This document shows, one piece after another, positions 52,656 to 61,564 of a DNA stretch of 64,000 nucleotides. The notes beneath the pieces were generated by a model. It did no database searches and was not told the origin of the DNA. It worked only from the letters and a program-made list of their open reading frames with translations. The DNA comes from RGIG9041 sp045657265 (lineage in GTDB: Bacteria; Bacillota; Clostridia; Oscillospirales; QAKW01), in the NCBI GenBank assembly GCA_045657265.1, contig JAZOSU010000017.1:5075-69074 (forward strand), written 5' to 3'. Both the position numbers and the translations under genes were made by a program. Position 1 is the stretch's first letter; each line of letters starts with the position of its first letter.

Positions 52656-54464
52656 CTAATTATCGCTGTCAAGCTTAAGCACAGCCATAAACGCCTCCTG
52701 CGGCACCTCAACGGAACCGAGCGAGCGCATACGTTTTTTACCTTCCTTCTGTTTTTCAAGAAGCTTCTTTTTACGCGTGATGTCACCACCGTAGCATTTT
52801 GCAAGTACGTCTTTTCTGAGAGCTTTTACAGTCTCGCGGGCAATAACCTTTCCTCCGACTGCCGCCTGAATTGGTATTTCAAAAAGCTGTCTCGGTATAT
52901 GCTCTTTCAGTTTTTCAGCCATTTTTCGAGCTCTCGGATATGCTTTGTCTGTATGAACAATAAATGACAACGCATCCACTATATCACCGCTGAGAAGTAT
53001 ATCAAGTTTTATAAGTTTTGAAGTTTTATAATCACTCAGCTCGTAATCTAAAGACGCATAACCTCTCGTTCTTGATTTGAGTGTGTCGAAAAAGTCATAG
53101 ACTATCTCACCGAGCGGAAGCTCGTAATGAATGTTAACTCGGTTTGTATCAAGATAGGTCATATCCTTAAAAACACCTCGTCTGTCCTGACAAAGCTCCA
53201 TTATGTTACCGACAAATTCCTCGGGTGCAATAATATCTGCTTTGACATACGGTTCCTGCGTTTCTGCTATTTCTGCAGGGTCTGGATAGTTTGTTGGATT
53301 TGAAATATATTCCTCTTCACCGTTTGTCTTTTTGACAAGATAGGAAACCGACGGGGCGGTAGTTATAATATCAAGCTGAAATTCTCTTTCTATACGCTCC
53401 TGAATAATCTCCATATGCAAAAGACCTAAAAAACCGCAACGGAAACCAAAGCCGAGAGCAGCAGAAGTTTCAGGTTCAAACATAAACGAAGCATCGTTAA
53501 GCTTAAGCTTTGCAAGAGCTTCCTTAAGATCGTCATATTTCGCACCGTCTGCAGGATAAACACCCGAAAATACCATAGGTGTACATTCTTTGTATCCTGC
53601 AAGAGGTTTGTTACAAGGCTTATCTGCATTTGTAACAGTATCACCCACACGGGTGTTTTCAACATTTTTGATAGATGCGGTAAAATATCCGACGTCACCC
53701 GCTTCAAGTTTACCTGTAGGCTCAAGACCGAGAGGTCTCATAAATCCGCATTCCACAACATCAAACTCAGCGCCTGTTGCCATCATACGTATTTTGTCGC
53801 CCACTTTTAAAGTTCCGTCCACCATACGTATATAAACTATAACGCCTTTATAACTGTCATAATAACTGTCAAATATAAGAGCGGAAAGAGGAGCATTTTC
53901 GTCCCCTTCAGGTGCAGGAATGTTGTTTACTACCGCTTCAAGAACGTCCTGCATATTGATGTTCATTTTAGCTGATACCAAAGGCGCATCCTCTGCAGGA
54001 ACACCTATGATATCTTCTATTTCGTGAATACATCTTTCAGGGTCGGCAGATGGAAGATCGATTTTATTTATAACAGGAACAAGCTCCAGATTATTGTCTA
54101 TTGCAATGTAAGTATTTGCAAGTGTCTGCGCTTCTATGCCCTGAGAAGCATCAACTACCAGTACAGCTCCCTCACAAGCCGCAAGAGCGCGTGATACCTC
54201 GTAATTGAAGTCCACGTGTCCGGGAGTGTCAATAAGATTTATTATGTAGTTTTTGCCGTCCTTTGCTTTGTAATCAAGATGAACGGCACGGGCTTTTATG
54301 GTAATGCCTCTTTCTCTTTCAAGCTCCATATTGTCAAGAAGCTGATCCTCCATTTCTCTGGAGGTTACCGCATCGCATATCTCAAGCAGTCTGTCAGCTA
54401 TAGTTGACTTACCGTGGTCAATATGGGCAATAATAGAAAAATTTCTGATGTTGTCTTTACTCAT
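52656..54464 (-). CDS. lepA: Elongation factor 4 (LepA)
   Basis: 602 residues. It is a ribosome back-translocase/assembly GTPase. G-motifs are AHIDHGKST, DTPGHVDF and NKIDLP. EF4-specific C-terminal features include DKAYPRARKMAEKLKEHIPRQLFE and AVGGKVIARETVKALRKDV with the KCYGGDITRKKKLL segment. The start overlaps the stop of the small membrane protein gene (ATGA). Full length and no anomalies. Confidence 0.97.
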   Translation of the reverse strand: MSKDNIRNFSIIAHIDHGKSTIADRLLEICDAVTSREMEDQLLDNMELERERGITIKARAVHLDYKAKDGKNYIINLIDTPGHVDFNYEVSRALAACEGAVLVVDASQGIEAQTLANTYIAIDNNLELVPVINKIDLPSADPERCIHEIEDIIGVPAEDAPLVSAKMNINMQDVLEAVVNNIPAPEGDENAPLSALIFDSYYDSYKGVIVYIRMVDGTLKVGDKIRMMATGAEFDVVECGFMRPLGLEPTGKLEAGDVGYFTASIKNVENTRVGDTVTNADKPCNKPLAGYKECTPMVFSGVYPADGAKYDDLKEALAKLKLNDASFMFEPETSAALGFGFRCGFLGLLHMEIIQERIEREFQLDIITTAPSVSYLVKKTNGEEEYISNPTNYPDPAEIAETQEPYVKADIIAPEEFVGNIMELCQDRRGVFKDMTYLDTNRVNIHYELPLGEIVYDFFDTLKSRTRGYASLDYELSDYKTSKLIKLDILLSGDIVDALSFIVHTDKAYPRARKMAEKLKEHIPRQLFEIPIQAAVGGKVIARETVKALRKDVLAKCYGGDITRKKKLLEKQKEGKKRMRSLGSVEVPQEAFMAVLKLDSDN

Positions 54465-54637
54465 TTTAGATTAATTTCCTCGTTAAGAATGGTAATCACA
54501 CCGTTTTCAATTTTAAAAACGGTATTGTTGTCTAAATATCCGGCAACTTTTTTTGAATTTTTATCAACTGTAATCATTGCCGAAAAAGTAGCTATAATTA
54601 TCACTATAATACACAAAAAATATACTATCCTGCGCAT
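54461..54637 (-). CDS. Small single-span membrane protein, unknown
   Basis: 58 residues from the ATG at 54637 (GGGTGA 5 nt upstream). A basic start MRR is followed by one hydrophobic helix (about 4-24) and a short outer domain (VDKNSKKVAGYLDNNTVFKI). No family is recognised. It overlaps lepA by 4 bp, so it is co-translated with it. It could be an N-terminally anchored protein with a small extracytoplasmic domain. Confidence 0.6.
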   Translation of the reverse strand: MRRIVYFLCIIVIIIATFSAMITVDKNSKKVAGYLDNNTVFKIENGVITILNEEINLK

Positions 54638-54676
54638 ATATATCACCCGAGATTATTTTTTGCATATTCAGGATTT

Positions 54677-55549
54677 TTATTCCTCTGTTTTTTCTTCGGG
54701 TATCTCGCTAATATATATGTCAAGCTCAGGCTGTGACGAAGAGTCTGTTTCAACCTGAATTTCAGGTTTTACTATACCGAGTCTGATAATTGCAATAAAT
54801 GCAAGAAGCATAAACATCACTATCTGTAACACCCATAAAACTTGTTTGAATGTGTCGTTTGAAAACTCAAAAGCGGTTGCAAACTTGTATACTTCCGATG
54901 TCGTAAATATGCCTGCCACCGTAAAAAACAAAGAAGTAAACGCTTTTAATCTACCTACCGTAATGTCTGCTTTAACGCGAACTGCTACAAAAGAAATCAA
55001 AAACAAAGCAAGTGTACAGATGGTAAGCATTTCTATCTGGATATCACTTCTGTTTGCATATTTAAAACTATCAAAAAACATAACTATCGCACGTGCCAGA
55101 GCATATGCCGGCGGAAAAATCCCGAAAACAGCAGATGCCTTATTTGATGTTTCTTTCATAAGTTCTAAAGCAAATATTCCGAAAAATACCGCCGCAAATA
55201 ACTCAAATATTCCTATCCAGTCCAAAACTTTTGTTGTTATAATACCGCCTATTCTTATCCCCGCATCAACAGCCATAAGACCTGCGGCAATAACAGCTAT
55301 AAAAGCCGCGGATTTTCCGCCTGTGCAACAGCTTGCGTCAGCTTTTTCTTTTTTGCCGAGAAAATAATTGATAATTGCTAAGATAACGGCAATTATAATG
55401 CCTGCCGTCACCGAATGTTTAAGAATAATCTCAGGTATATTTTCACAGGCGTAATATCCCTGAGAATCAATAATAAACAGATGCTGCAGTACTCTCAAAG
55501 CGGCGCATACAAACGCAATGACCGCAGTATATATGAGATTCTTCTTCAA
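54677..55549 (-). CDS. Polytopic membrane protein, unknown
   Basis: 290 residues with about seven or eight membrane helices and a charged C-terminal tail rich in Ser/Glu (VETDSSSQPELDIYISEIPE). The second loop includes KKEKADASCCTGGK. I do not recognise the family. It is upstream of the small membrane protein and lepA on the same strand (39 bp gap) and divergent from prfB. Confidence 0.65.
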   Translation of the reverse strand: MKKNLIYTAVIAFVCAALRVLQHLFIIDSQGYYACENIPEIILKHSVTAGIIIAVILAIINYFLGKKEKADASCCTGGKSAAFIAVIAAGLMAVDAGIRIGGIITTKVLDWIGIFELFAAVFFGIFALELMKETSNKASAVFGIFPPAYALARAIVMFFDSFKYANRSDIQIEMLTICTLALFLISFVAVRVKADITVGRLKAFTSLFFTVAGIFTTSEVYKFATAFEFSNDTFKQVLWVLQIVMFMLLAFIAIIRLGIVKPEIQVETDSSSQPELDIYISEIPEEKTEE

Positions 55550-55637
55550 TTTTTATAACACTCCTTTTAGGTAATCAAAAACATTATACTATAGCTTTCC
55601 AAAAAAATAAATATGATTTTTTAATTTTTTATGTCGG

Positions 55638-55666
55638 TTGACAAAAAGGTGTATAGAATATATAAT
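55638..55666 (+). promoter_or_regulatory. Consensus sigma-A promoter of prfB
   Basis: Perfect TTGACA (55638-55643), a 17-nt spacer and perfect TATAAT (55661-55666), 33 bp before the prfB ATG; AGGTG is the ribosome site. Confidence 0.85.
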
Positions 55667-55698
55667 ATTTAAACTAAATTTTAATTGTAGGTGTACTT

Positions 55699-56796
55699 AT
55701 GATAATCATTGACGAATATAAATTCAGACTGACAGGGTATAAAGAAGGCCTTGATAATCTTTACGATGCTCTCAAGCTTGATTACGTTAAAGCGCAACTT
55801 GAAAAAGACGAAGCTCTGTCGGCAACGGACGGATTCTGGAACGATATGGAACTTTCTCAGAAAGTTTCGCAGTCTATAAAAAACTCAAAAAACATCATTT
55901 CCGAATACGAGTCTCTCGTTTCTTCATACGAAGATCTTGTAGCACTTTTGGAACTTGCAGATGACGGTATGCTTGAAGACATCGAAGATGAAATAGTGGA
56001 ATCTTTCCCTATTTTTGAAGCCAACCTTGAAAAAGCAAAACTCAAAACACTTCTTTCAGGAGAATACGATAAAAACAATGCTATTCTCACTTTCCATGCG
56101 GGTGCAGGCGGTACCGAAGCACAGGACTGGGCGGAAATGCTCTACCGTATGTATACAAGATTTGCTCAGCGTCACGACTATAAAATAACAGTTCTTGATT
56201 ACCTTGACGGTGACGAAGCAGGACTTAAAAGTGCATCAATTCTCGTTGAAGGACTTTATGCTTACGGATACCTCAAAGGTGAAAACGGTGTTCACAGACT
56301 GGTAAGAGTTTCACCTTTTGACTCATCAGGCAGACGTCATACTTCTTTTGCATCACTTGAGGTTATGCCCGAACTTCCCGATGACGTTAAAATTGAAATA
56401 CGCGACGAAGACCTTAAGGTAGATACTTACCGTTCATCAGGTGCAGGCGGTCAGCACGTTAATAAAACAGAAAGTGCTATCCGTATCACCCATATTCCTA
56501 CAGGTGTTGTAGTTGCCTGTCAGAATGAACGTTCACAGCATAAAAACAGAGAAATGGCAATGAAAATGCTTATGTCAAAGCTGGTAGAAATAAAAGAACG
56601 TGAGCATCTTGAAAAAATAGACGATATCAAAGGCGAACATATGCAGATAGGTTGGGGTTCTCAGATACGTTCTTACGTGTTTATGCCCTATACCCTCGCA
56701 AAAGACCACCGCACTAATTTTGAATCAGGTAATATAAACGCCGTAATGGACGGAGATATAGACGGATTTATCAACGCATACCTCTTATCTTTGTAA
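55699..56796 (+). CDS. prfB: Peptide chain release factor 2
   Basis: 365 residues. It reads UGA and UAA stops. The SPF recognition tripeptide is in VSPFDSSGRRHTSF, and the catalytic loop is SGAGGQHVNKTESA with GGQ. The frame is continuous from the ATG: the programmed +1 frameshift (in-frame TGA near codon 25) that autoregulates prfB in many bacteria is absent. Length is normal for RF2. It stands alone after a strong promoter, with no secA upstream. Confidence 0.96.
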   Translation: MIIIDEYKFRLTGYKEGLDNLYDALKLDYVKAQLEKDEALSATDGFWNDMELSQKVSQSIKNSKNIISEYESLVSSYEDLVALLELADDGMLEDIEDEIVESFPIFEANLEKAKLKTLLSGEYDKNNAILTFHAGAGGTEAQDWAEMLYRMYTRFAQRHDYKITVLDYLDGDEAGLKSASILVEGLYAYGYLKGENGVHRLVRVSPFDSSGRRHTSFASLEVMPELPDDVKIEIRDEDLKVDTYRSSGAGGQHVNKTESAIRITHIPTGVVVACQNERSQHKNREMAMKMLMSKLVEIKEREHLEKIDDIKGEHMQIGWGSQIRSYVFMPYTLAKDHRTNFESGNINAVMDGDIDGFINAYLLSL

Positions 56797-56876
56797 CAAT
56801 TTAACAAAATGACGCGCATTTGTTTGTATAAAACACAGTCAAATGTTGCAGTTTTGTTACATTTTAAAACCGTCAA

Positions 56877-56906
56877 TTGACGGGCGCTATTAGTATTATA
56901 TATAAT
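56877..56906 (+). promoter_or_regulatory. Sigma-A promoter of the N-terminal SLH protein
   Basis: TTGACG (56877-56882), an 18-nt spacer and TATAAT (56901-56906), 35 bp before the ATG; a small palindrome CCGTCAATTGACGG (56870-56883) overlaps the -35 box and the ribosome site is AGGAGG. Confidence 0.7.
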
Positions 56907-56941
56907 TTTCACATATATTTGATTTTCACAGGAGGATTATC

Positions 56942-58963
56942 ATGAAATCATTCAGAAGTTTATTGTCTGCGATTCTCGTTATGATTCTTGTATGCACAAT
57001 GTCAGTTTCTGCATTTGCTTACAATGACGTGGATCCGGCAAATGACAACCTTAAAGCAATTGAATTTGTTGACAAACTTGGTATTTTGCCAAGTACCTGG
57101 AACGGCGATTTTCAGCCCGAACAGTATTTCACCCGTGCAGACGCAGTTATTGCTGCATATAAAATGCTCTACGGTGAAGCTATTGACCCCACAGTTTATG
57201 AATCAACCACACTTGCTTTCAACGTAAGCAGCGACGGTGATATTGAAGACGGTTCAACTCTCGCATCATATCTTATGTGGGCAGTTGATAACTATCTAAT
57301 TACAACAAACGTAGGCGATGCAAAGTTCCGCCCTGCAGAAGCTGTTACAGCCAATGAACTTATGACAATACTTGCAAAAATCACACGTCTTGTGCAGGAT
57401 CCCGAAGCTATATATCCCGATGCTTATACAGATGCTTTCGGCGAACTTGCAGGTGATATCGAAGCAGGTGACGTTCCCGTAACAAGAGAACAGGCTGCAG
57501 TTGCTATTGCAAACGCTCTTGTTTGCGAAGAAGACGGAACTGCCGGTGAAATCGGTGTTTACGAAGACTTTGACGGAAATCCCCTTACATCACTTGCAGT
57601 CAAAGCGCAGCGTATGTCAAGTATTGACCTTGTAATCCGCGCTACTTCTACAAGAAAATTAGGATATGACGTTAAAAACGGAACTCTCCTTTCAAACGGT
57701 ATGGACGTAGCTCTCGGTGAAGACCTTTCAGATTACGTAGGTTACAGCATCAATATTACATACCGCGACGAAGACGGTTCAAAAACACTTACAGAAGACG
57801 AAACAATTCTTGCTTATTCTATCGGTTCTGCAAGTTCAACAACCATTCCTTTCTCATCAGTTAAAATTTCTTCCGGTAATACAATGGTGGTAGATATCGA
57901 AGGCAGTCCTTTCAATATCAATACATCAACATTCCTTTACCTTAATGATAATCCCTGGCCTATAAATAACAAAGACTATGACCTTACAACTCTCGTTCCT
58001 GCTCTCGGCGCAGAATCTGTTGTAGGAAACCGTCCTAATCTCCAGTTTAAATGTATGTACACAATGGATTCTACAATTCTTACAGCTATCTTCGCATCAG
58101 AAGCAAGACCGGCAAAAATAGTTGGTATAAACAACGGTATATATTCAGTGTTTGACTACTATAAAGCAAACTCAGCAAACGCAGTGTCACACTATAACGT
58201 AACAGACTGCGTATTCTCAGGAACAGTTAAAGTAGGCGACTACGTAAACTTCTATGAATCAAACGGCAAATGCCACTTCACACCCGGTACTACAATCCTT
58301 TCAGCATTTGATACACGTTCAGCTGCTTCGGGTAAGCCTACCGAATATATCCTTAAAGACGGCACAACAATTAAAGAACATGCTTATTTCTCATACGGTA
58401 TTGCTCCGCTTGTTAAATCAGACGACGAATATCTCTTCGTTGTTGACGATTCGGGCGAAAACTATATGCTCACCTGGGAAAGATATCAGTCAAACCACGC
58501 AGGTCTTTTTGTAAAAGAAATTGTTTCAGACGATAAAACATCAACACATACAATAAAAGCTTTCAACCCCAAAACAAACGCAGACGTTGAATTCAAAGTG
58601 CTTTATGAAAACGTTGATTCAGCTACTGAAATTGTTGTAGGTGACTATATCAACTACTCAGATAACGGTGCAAACGACGTTGTTGAACAACCCGAACAAC
58701 CCGAGAATGCTGAGGGTGAAGCTGCTCCTGCTGCTGAAACAGAAAAAACTGAACAGACAGCTAAAAAAGAACTTGTTGTTTATGTAACCAAAGACGTTAC
58801 AGTTAAAACAGTTGAAGTAGTTATACCCGAAGGCGCAACAAATTATATCTTGGATACCAACGGCAATACATACTATCTTAATCAGGTATTGCAGGAAACT
58901 CCCGTAGCAGGTACTGCAACTATCACTCTTGATATGGCAGGTACTGTTGTAAAATTCGCATAA
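56942..58963 (+). CDS. Secreted protein with N-terminal SLH domains, candidate S-layer protein
   Basis: 673 residues. A signal peptide (1-26, MSVSAFA cut) is followed by SLH repeats at about 27-200 (FVDKLGILPSTWNGDF, FTRADAVIAAYKMLYGE, FRPAEAVTANELMTILA, VPVTREQAAVAIANAL), then a long beta-rich region and a Pro/Glu/Ala-rich segment (about 580-610) before the C-terminal beta domain. The N-terminal position of SLH domains, the strong promoter and ribosome site, and the regular codon use suggest an abundant structural surface protein. No enzymatic motif is seen. Confidence 0.87.
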   Translation: MKSFRSLLSAILVMILVCTMSVSAFAYNDVDPANDNLKAIEFVDKLGILPSTWNGDFQPEQYFTRADAVIAAYKMLYGEAIDPTVYESTTLAFNVSSDGDIEDGSTLASYLMWAVDNYLITTNVGDAKFRPAEAVTANELMTILAKITRLVQDPEAIYPDAYTDAFGELAGDIEAGDVPVTREQAAVAIANALVCEEDGTAGEIGVYEDFDGNPLTSLAVKAQRMSSIDLVIRATSTRKLGYDVKNGTLLSNGMDVALGEDLSDYVGYSINITYRDEDGSKTLTEDETILAYSIGSASSTTIPFSSVKISSGNTMVVDIEGSPFNINTSTFLYLNDNPWPINNKDYDLTTLVPALGAESVVGNRPNLQFKCMYTMDSTILTAIFASEARPAKIVGINNGIYSVFDYYKANSANAVSHYNVTDCVFSGTVKVGDYVNFYESNGKCHFTPGTTILSAFDTRSAASGKPTEYILKDGTTIKEHAYFSYGIAPLVKSDDEYLFVVDDSGENYMLTWERYQSNHAGLFVKEIVSDDKTSTHTIKAFNPKTNADVEFKVLYENVDSATEIVVGDYINYSDNGANDVVEQPEQPENAEGEAAPAAETEKTEQTAKKELVVYVTKDVTVKTVEVVIPEGATNYILDTNGNTYYLNQVLQETPVAGTATITLDMAGTVVKFA

Positions 58964-58969
58964 TTTATA

Positions 58970-59004
58970 AAAAGGCTGTGTAGAAAATTTCTATATGGCC
59001 TTTT
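58970..59004 (+). terminator. Terminator of the N-terminal SLH gene
   Basis: AAAAGGC (58970-58976) pairs with GGCCTTTT (58997-59004), with an inner TAGAA/TTCTA helix, right after the stop codon. Confidence 0.75.
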
Positions 59005-59050
59005 ATGTTCCAAGAAAAATATATTTGATTTTTTTAAAAAAGGTGCTTAG

Positions 59051-59246
59051 TGATATATTGCTTCGCAATTCGATATATTTTACTTTGTAAAATTCGATAT
59101 GTTTACCTATCGATAAACACGATATGATATAAATCCCTTCTCGTCCGAAGGACATATCGTAAGGCGTAGCCTTATATCGCACCGTCAGGTATATCGAAAA
59201 TCCCACAAGGGATTTATATCGCTGCGTTGTATAAAGACACAACGCA
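59051..59246. repeat. Array of mini-hairpins joined by CGATAT linkers
   Basis: At least seven short perfect stems follow one another: ATTGC/GCAAT (59057-59069), ATTTTAC/GTAAAAT (59077-59093), TGTTTA/TAAACA (59100-59119), GTCC/GGAC (59143-59153), TAAGGC/GCCTTA (59160-59174), AAATCCC/GGGATTT (59198-59215), TGCGTTGT/ACAACGCA (59223-59246). Most are separated by TCGATAT-like linkers. A longer-range 12-bp pairing GATATAAATCCC (59125-59136) with 59209-59220 encloses three of them. The array ends 31 bp before a gene. It is not CRISPR: units differ in sequence and length. Confidence 0.7.
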
Positions 59247-59277
59247 AAGCTACAGGCTTTTTTATGGAGATTTTGCT

Positions 59278-59697
59278 TTGAACAAAAAAATAGATAATTT
59301 ATTTGATAAAATATATGAAAACCGTAAACTTCTTATAAAATACTTTATTGTAGCCATAATCTGTTCAATGCTCAGATTTGTTATAGGCTTTGTTTTTTCT
59401 AAAATTTCAAACGGAAATAATATTATTTCCTGGACAATATGGTCAATAATATTTTATATACTTCTCAAACTTTTTGTTTTTCGCAGTAAATCACCGCATA
59501 TATACGCTCTTTTAAAACAAATTACAATTTATATCCTGTGTATCGCGGTAGTGTGGTTTGTAAACCAGTTTATTATTGTTCTGTTTGCCGCATTATCTTC
59601 AAATCCTCAGGTAACTCTTGCTCTTGCCGGATTTATAACAGAAATCGTATGCCTTTGGCTTATGTGTGAATTCGCTTTCAGACCTTACCAAAAATAG
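59278..59697 (+). CDS. Small polytopic membrane protein, possibly GtrA-like
   Basis: 139 residues from a TTG at 59278, with GGAGA 7 nt upstream; the longer frame from 59227 begins inside the repeat array and is less likely. Four hydrophobic helices (about 20-40, 50-68, 78-98 and 105-125) and a short basic tail give GtrA-like topology, but the signature is weak, so the label is tentative. It is followed 65 bp later by a small membrane protein gene. Confidence 0.6.
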   Translation: MNKKIDNLFDKIYENRKLLIKYFIVAIICSMLRFVIGFVFSKISNGNNIISWTIWSIIFYILLKLFVFRSKSPHIYALLKQITIYILCIAVVWFVNQFIIVLFAALSSNPQVTLALAGFITEIVCLWLMCEFAFRPYQK

Positions 59698-59762
59698 CAG
59701 TTGTAATTTAAAGTCACTTATTATATAATAATATTGTAAATATATGAAAGGAAGTTGTTCCA

Positions 59763-59939
59763 ATGAAAAATAAAAACGCTCTTATAATAATTTGTTCAAT
59801 AATCGTAGGTGTTTGTGCAGCAGTTGCGGCAACACTTATTGTCATTAAATATTTCAAAAAGAAAAAAGAAAGTCTCGAGCAAACAAATTTCGTTTTTGAA
59901 AACGATTTTGAAGACGAGCAAGAAACAATCATAGAATAA
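59763..59939 (+). CDS. Small single-span membrane protein, unknown
   Basis: 58 residues, found by reading the sequence. One membrane helix (about 6-27, LIIICSIIVGVCAAVAATLI) is followed by a Lys cluster (KYFKKKKE) and an acidic tail (FENDFEDEQETIIE). AAAGGAAG lies 8 nt before the ATG. The layout is like many small Clostridia membrane proteins of unknown function. It is the last native gene before the IS element. Confidence 0.65.
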   Translation: MKNKNALIIICSIIVGVCAAVAATLIVIKYFKKKKESLEQTNFVFENDFEDEQETIIE

Positions 59940-59994
59940 ATATCCACCCGCATAGTGAACTTGTCAAGTAAAAGTAGACAGTAAAAACCACCAA

Positions 59995-60874
59995 TTACTC
60001 AAACCCTTGTTCGATTCTATATTGAACAGGGGTTTTATAATTAAGTTTGTATGACAATCTCTCGTTATTGAAGTAATGAACATACTTTTCAATAAACGAG
60101 GGTATACCCTCGACGGATTTTAAATTGAAATCTATTCGCATTTCTTCTTTTATCCAACCATTTAACAATTCAATAATTGGATTATCTGTTGGAGTTCCTG
60201 CTCTTGACATTGAGCGCTTAATATTAGTTAGTATAATCTTTGTGGGTTTGGTAAAAGCCCGCTGATGAGTAGACACTACCTTGGTCGGTGTGAAGTGTGA
60301 CCGGGTAAGTCTGCTCTTTCTTTTTCTCTATTAGATATTCTAAGCAATGATAATATGGTAAACTGCTACCAACTTTATTAGTTACAGAACTTGCAATAAT
60401 TTCATTATTGAACACATCTAAAAGATAAGTCCACTCCCAACGAATACCTTTGTGTTTAATGCAGGTCATATCTGACACAACGATTTCTAAAGGCTTTGTG
60501 GCTTTCCAATTACCCTTAACAATGTTAGGGAATTTGATGTTTTCTCTACCTGCAATTTTTTTACCTCTCTTAGTTTTAGAACGTATGCCTGCTAATTTAC
60601 AACATTTATGTGCTAAGTTATCTGAGAAAACCCAACCGGTTTCATTACGAACTAAGTTTGCAAGATAATGATAGCCTTTTGTCTTATGCTTGTTATGTTG
60701 TTCTAATAGTAATTCCGTAAGTATTGTTCTATCCTGTTCGTATCTATTTGGCTTATCTTTTCGTGCTAACCATTTGTAATATCCTGAACGGTTAACTGAC
60801 ATAAGCACACATGGAAATTTAATGCTGTATTTATCTTTTAATGAGTATATTATTTCATATTCGCATCTTTTAAA
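59995..60874 (-). pseudogene. IS3-family transposase orfB, frameshifted
   Basis: DDE transposase of about 290 codons, reached from orfA by a -1 shift at TTTAAAA (60874-60868): the frame reads CEYEIIYSLKDKYSIKFPC, then VNRSGYYKWL. The catalytic residues are Asp in EIVVSDMTC, Asp in LHTDQGSVYSS and Glu in NPIIELLNGW. At 60224-60231 the plus strand has TTAGTTAG; removing one copy restores DYTNIKRSMSRAG. As it stands the frame stops after HKDYTN and the Glu part is out of frame, so the enzyme is dead. Confidence 0.85.
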
Positions 60875-61227
60875 GTAACGAATTCCTTGTTTACACCAAC
60901 TCCTTTCACTTGATATCCTTTTTTTAATCGTTCATTTTCTATTTCTAATTTTGCTAATTGCAATCTCAATCTTTCTGTTTCTGTTAATGTTTTGCTGGTG
61001 TGTAGTGCTGCAAAAGGATTTCCCTTTCTATGCGACTTGGAATTAAATGCAGATTCTCCATGTTGGCTATAATTTCTTATCCATCGACAGATCATACTTT
61101 TTTCTGCATCGTATTCTTTACTGAGTGCACCCGCTGAAATATGCTCATTTAAATGTTTACCTATGATTTCTAATTTTTGTTCTTTTGTCCTTTTTTCATT
61201 TCGATACCTCCCATTATATTTTAGCAT
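60850..61227 (-). CDS. IS3-family transposase orfA
   Basis: 125 residues with a helix-turn-helix (about 15-60: EQKLEIIGKHLNEHISAGAL then KEYDAEKSMICRWIRNYSQ) followed by a leucine-zipper-like coiled coil (about 80-105: LTETERLRLQLAKLEIENE). It binds the IS ends and, by frameshift, makes the OrfAB fusion. The end overlaps orfB. The product itself looks intact. Confidence 0.88.
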   Translation of the reverse strand: MLKYNGRYRNEKRTKEQKLEIIGKHLNEHISAGALSKEYDAEKSMICRWIRNYSQHGESAFNSKSHRKGNPFAALHTSKTLTETERLRLQLAKLEIENERLKKGYQVKGVGVNKEFVTLKDANMK

Positions 61228-61274
61228 AAGAAAAAGGTAGATACATGGTGGTTTTCCATGTGTCTACCTTTATT

Positions 61275-61556
61275 TTACTGTTGCAAATTAAGAGCGGTGT
61301 TTGATATAACTGAATCTACATATTCCTGTGTCAAATTATTTTCTGGGCAAAGAATATGTGTAAGGGCTACATTATAGTCTTCCACATCCTCTGTTATATG
61401 ATTTTTTGTTATTGGGATTGGCTCGATTTCTTCTGCTTCAATTTCTCCGGATGGTGAAGCCGCATTGACTGAGGGAATCATGCTTAGGCAAAGAAGAAAA
61501 ACCAATATGTAACTTAAAATCTTTTTGTGTTGTTTGTTTTTAAAGAATTTAATCAT
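61275..61556 (-). pseudogene. Exported protein truncated by the IS element
   Basis: 93 codons. A basic start and signal peptide (about 10-33, LSYILVFLLCLSMIPSVNAA) are followed by an acidic segment (GEIEAEEIEPIPI) and EDVEDYNVALTHILCPENN. The last codons (LQQ) and the stop come from the IS right end. The remainder is not found on the left side of the IS (59940-59956), so a larger piece was lost. It lies 8 bp downstream of the next exported-protein gene and was probably co-transcribed with it. Confidence 0.72.
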
Positions 61557-61564
61557 TTTTTTCC

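Larger units (their letters stand above)
59957..61286 (-). mobile_element. IS3-family insertion sequence, inactivated
   Basis: About 1.33 kb with related imperfect ends: left GTCAAGTAAAAGTAGACA (from about 59963) and right, reversed, CAGTAAAATAAAGGTAGACA (from about 61280), each leading to AAAACCACC. It carries orfA and orfB with a TTTAAAA slippery heptamer (60874-60868) between them, as in IS3-type elements. A 4-bp tandem duplication breaks orfB. The right end supplies the stop codon of the truncated exported-protein gene. I could not define a target duplication, so the exact boundaries are approximate. Confidence 0.82.

Noticed and set aside
52529..52804. 91-codon ORF across the lepA end
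   Set aside because: It reads lepA out of frame and then the remnant out of frame; basic low-complexity product.
59051..59246. CRISPR array
   Set aside because: Units differ in sequence and length, there are no constant repeats with unique spacers, and no cas genes are near.
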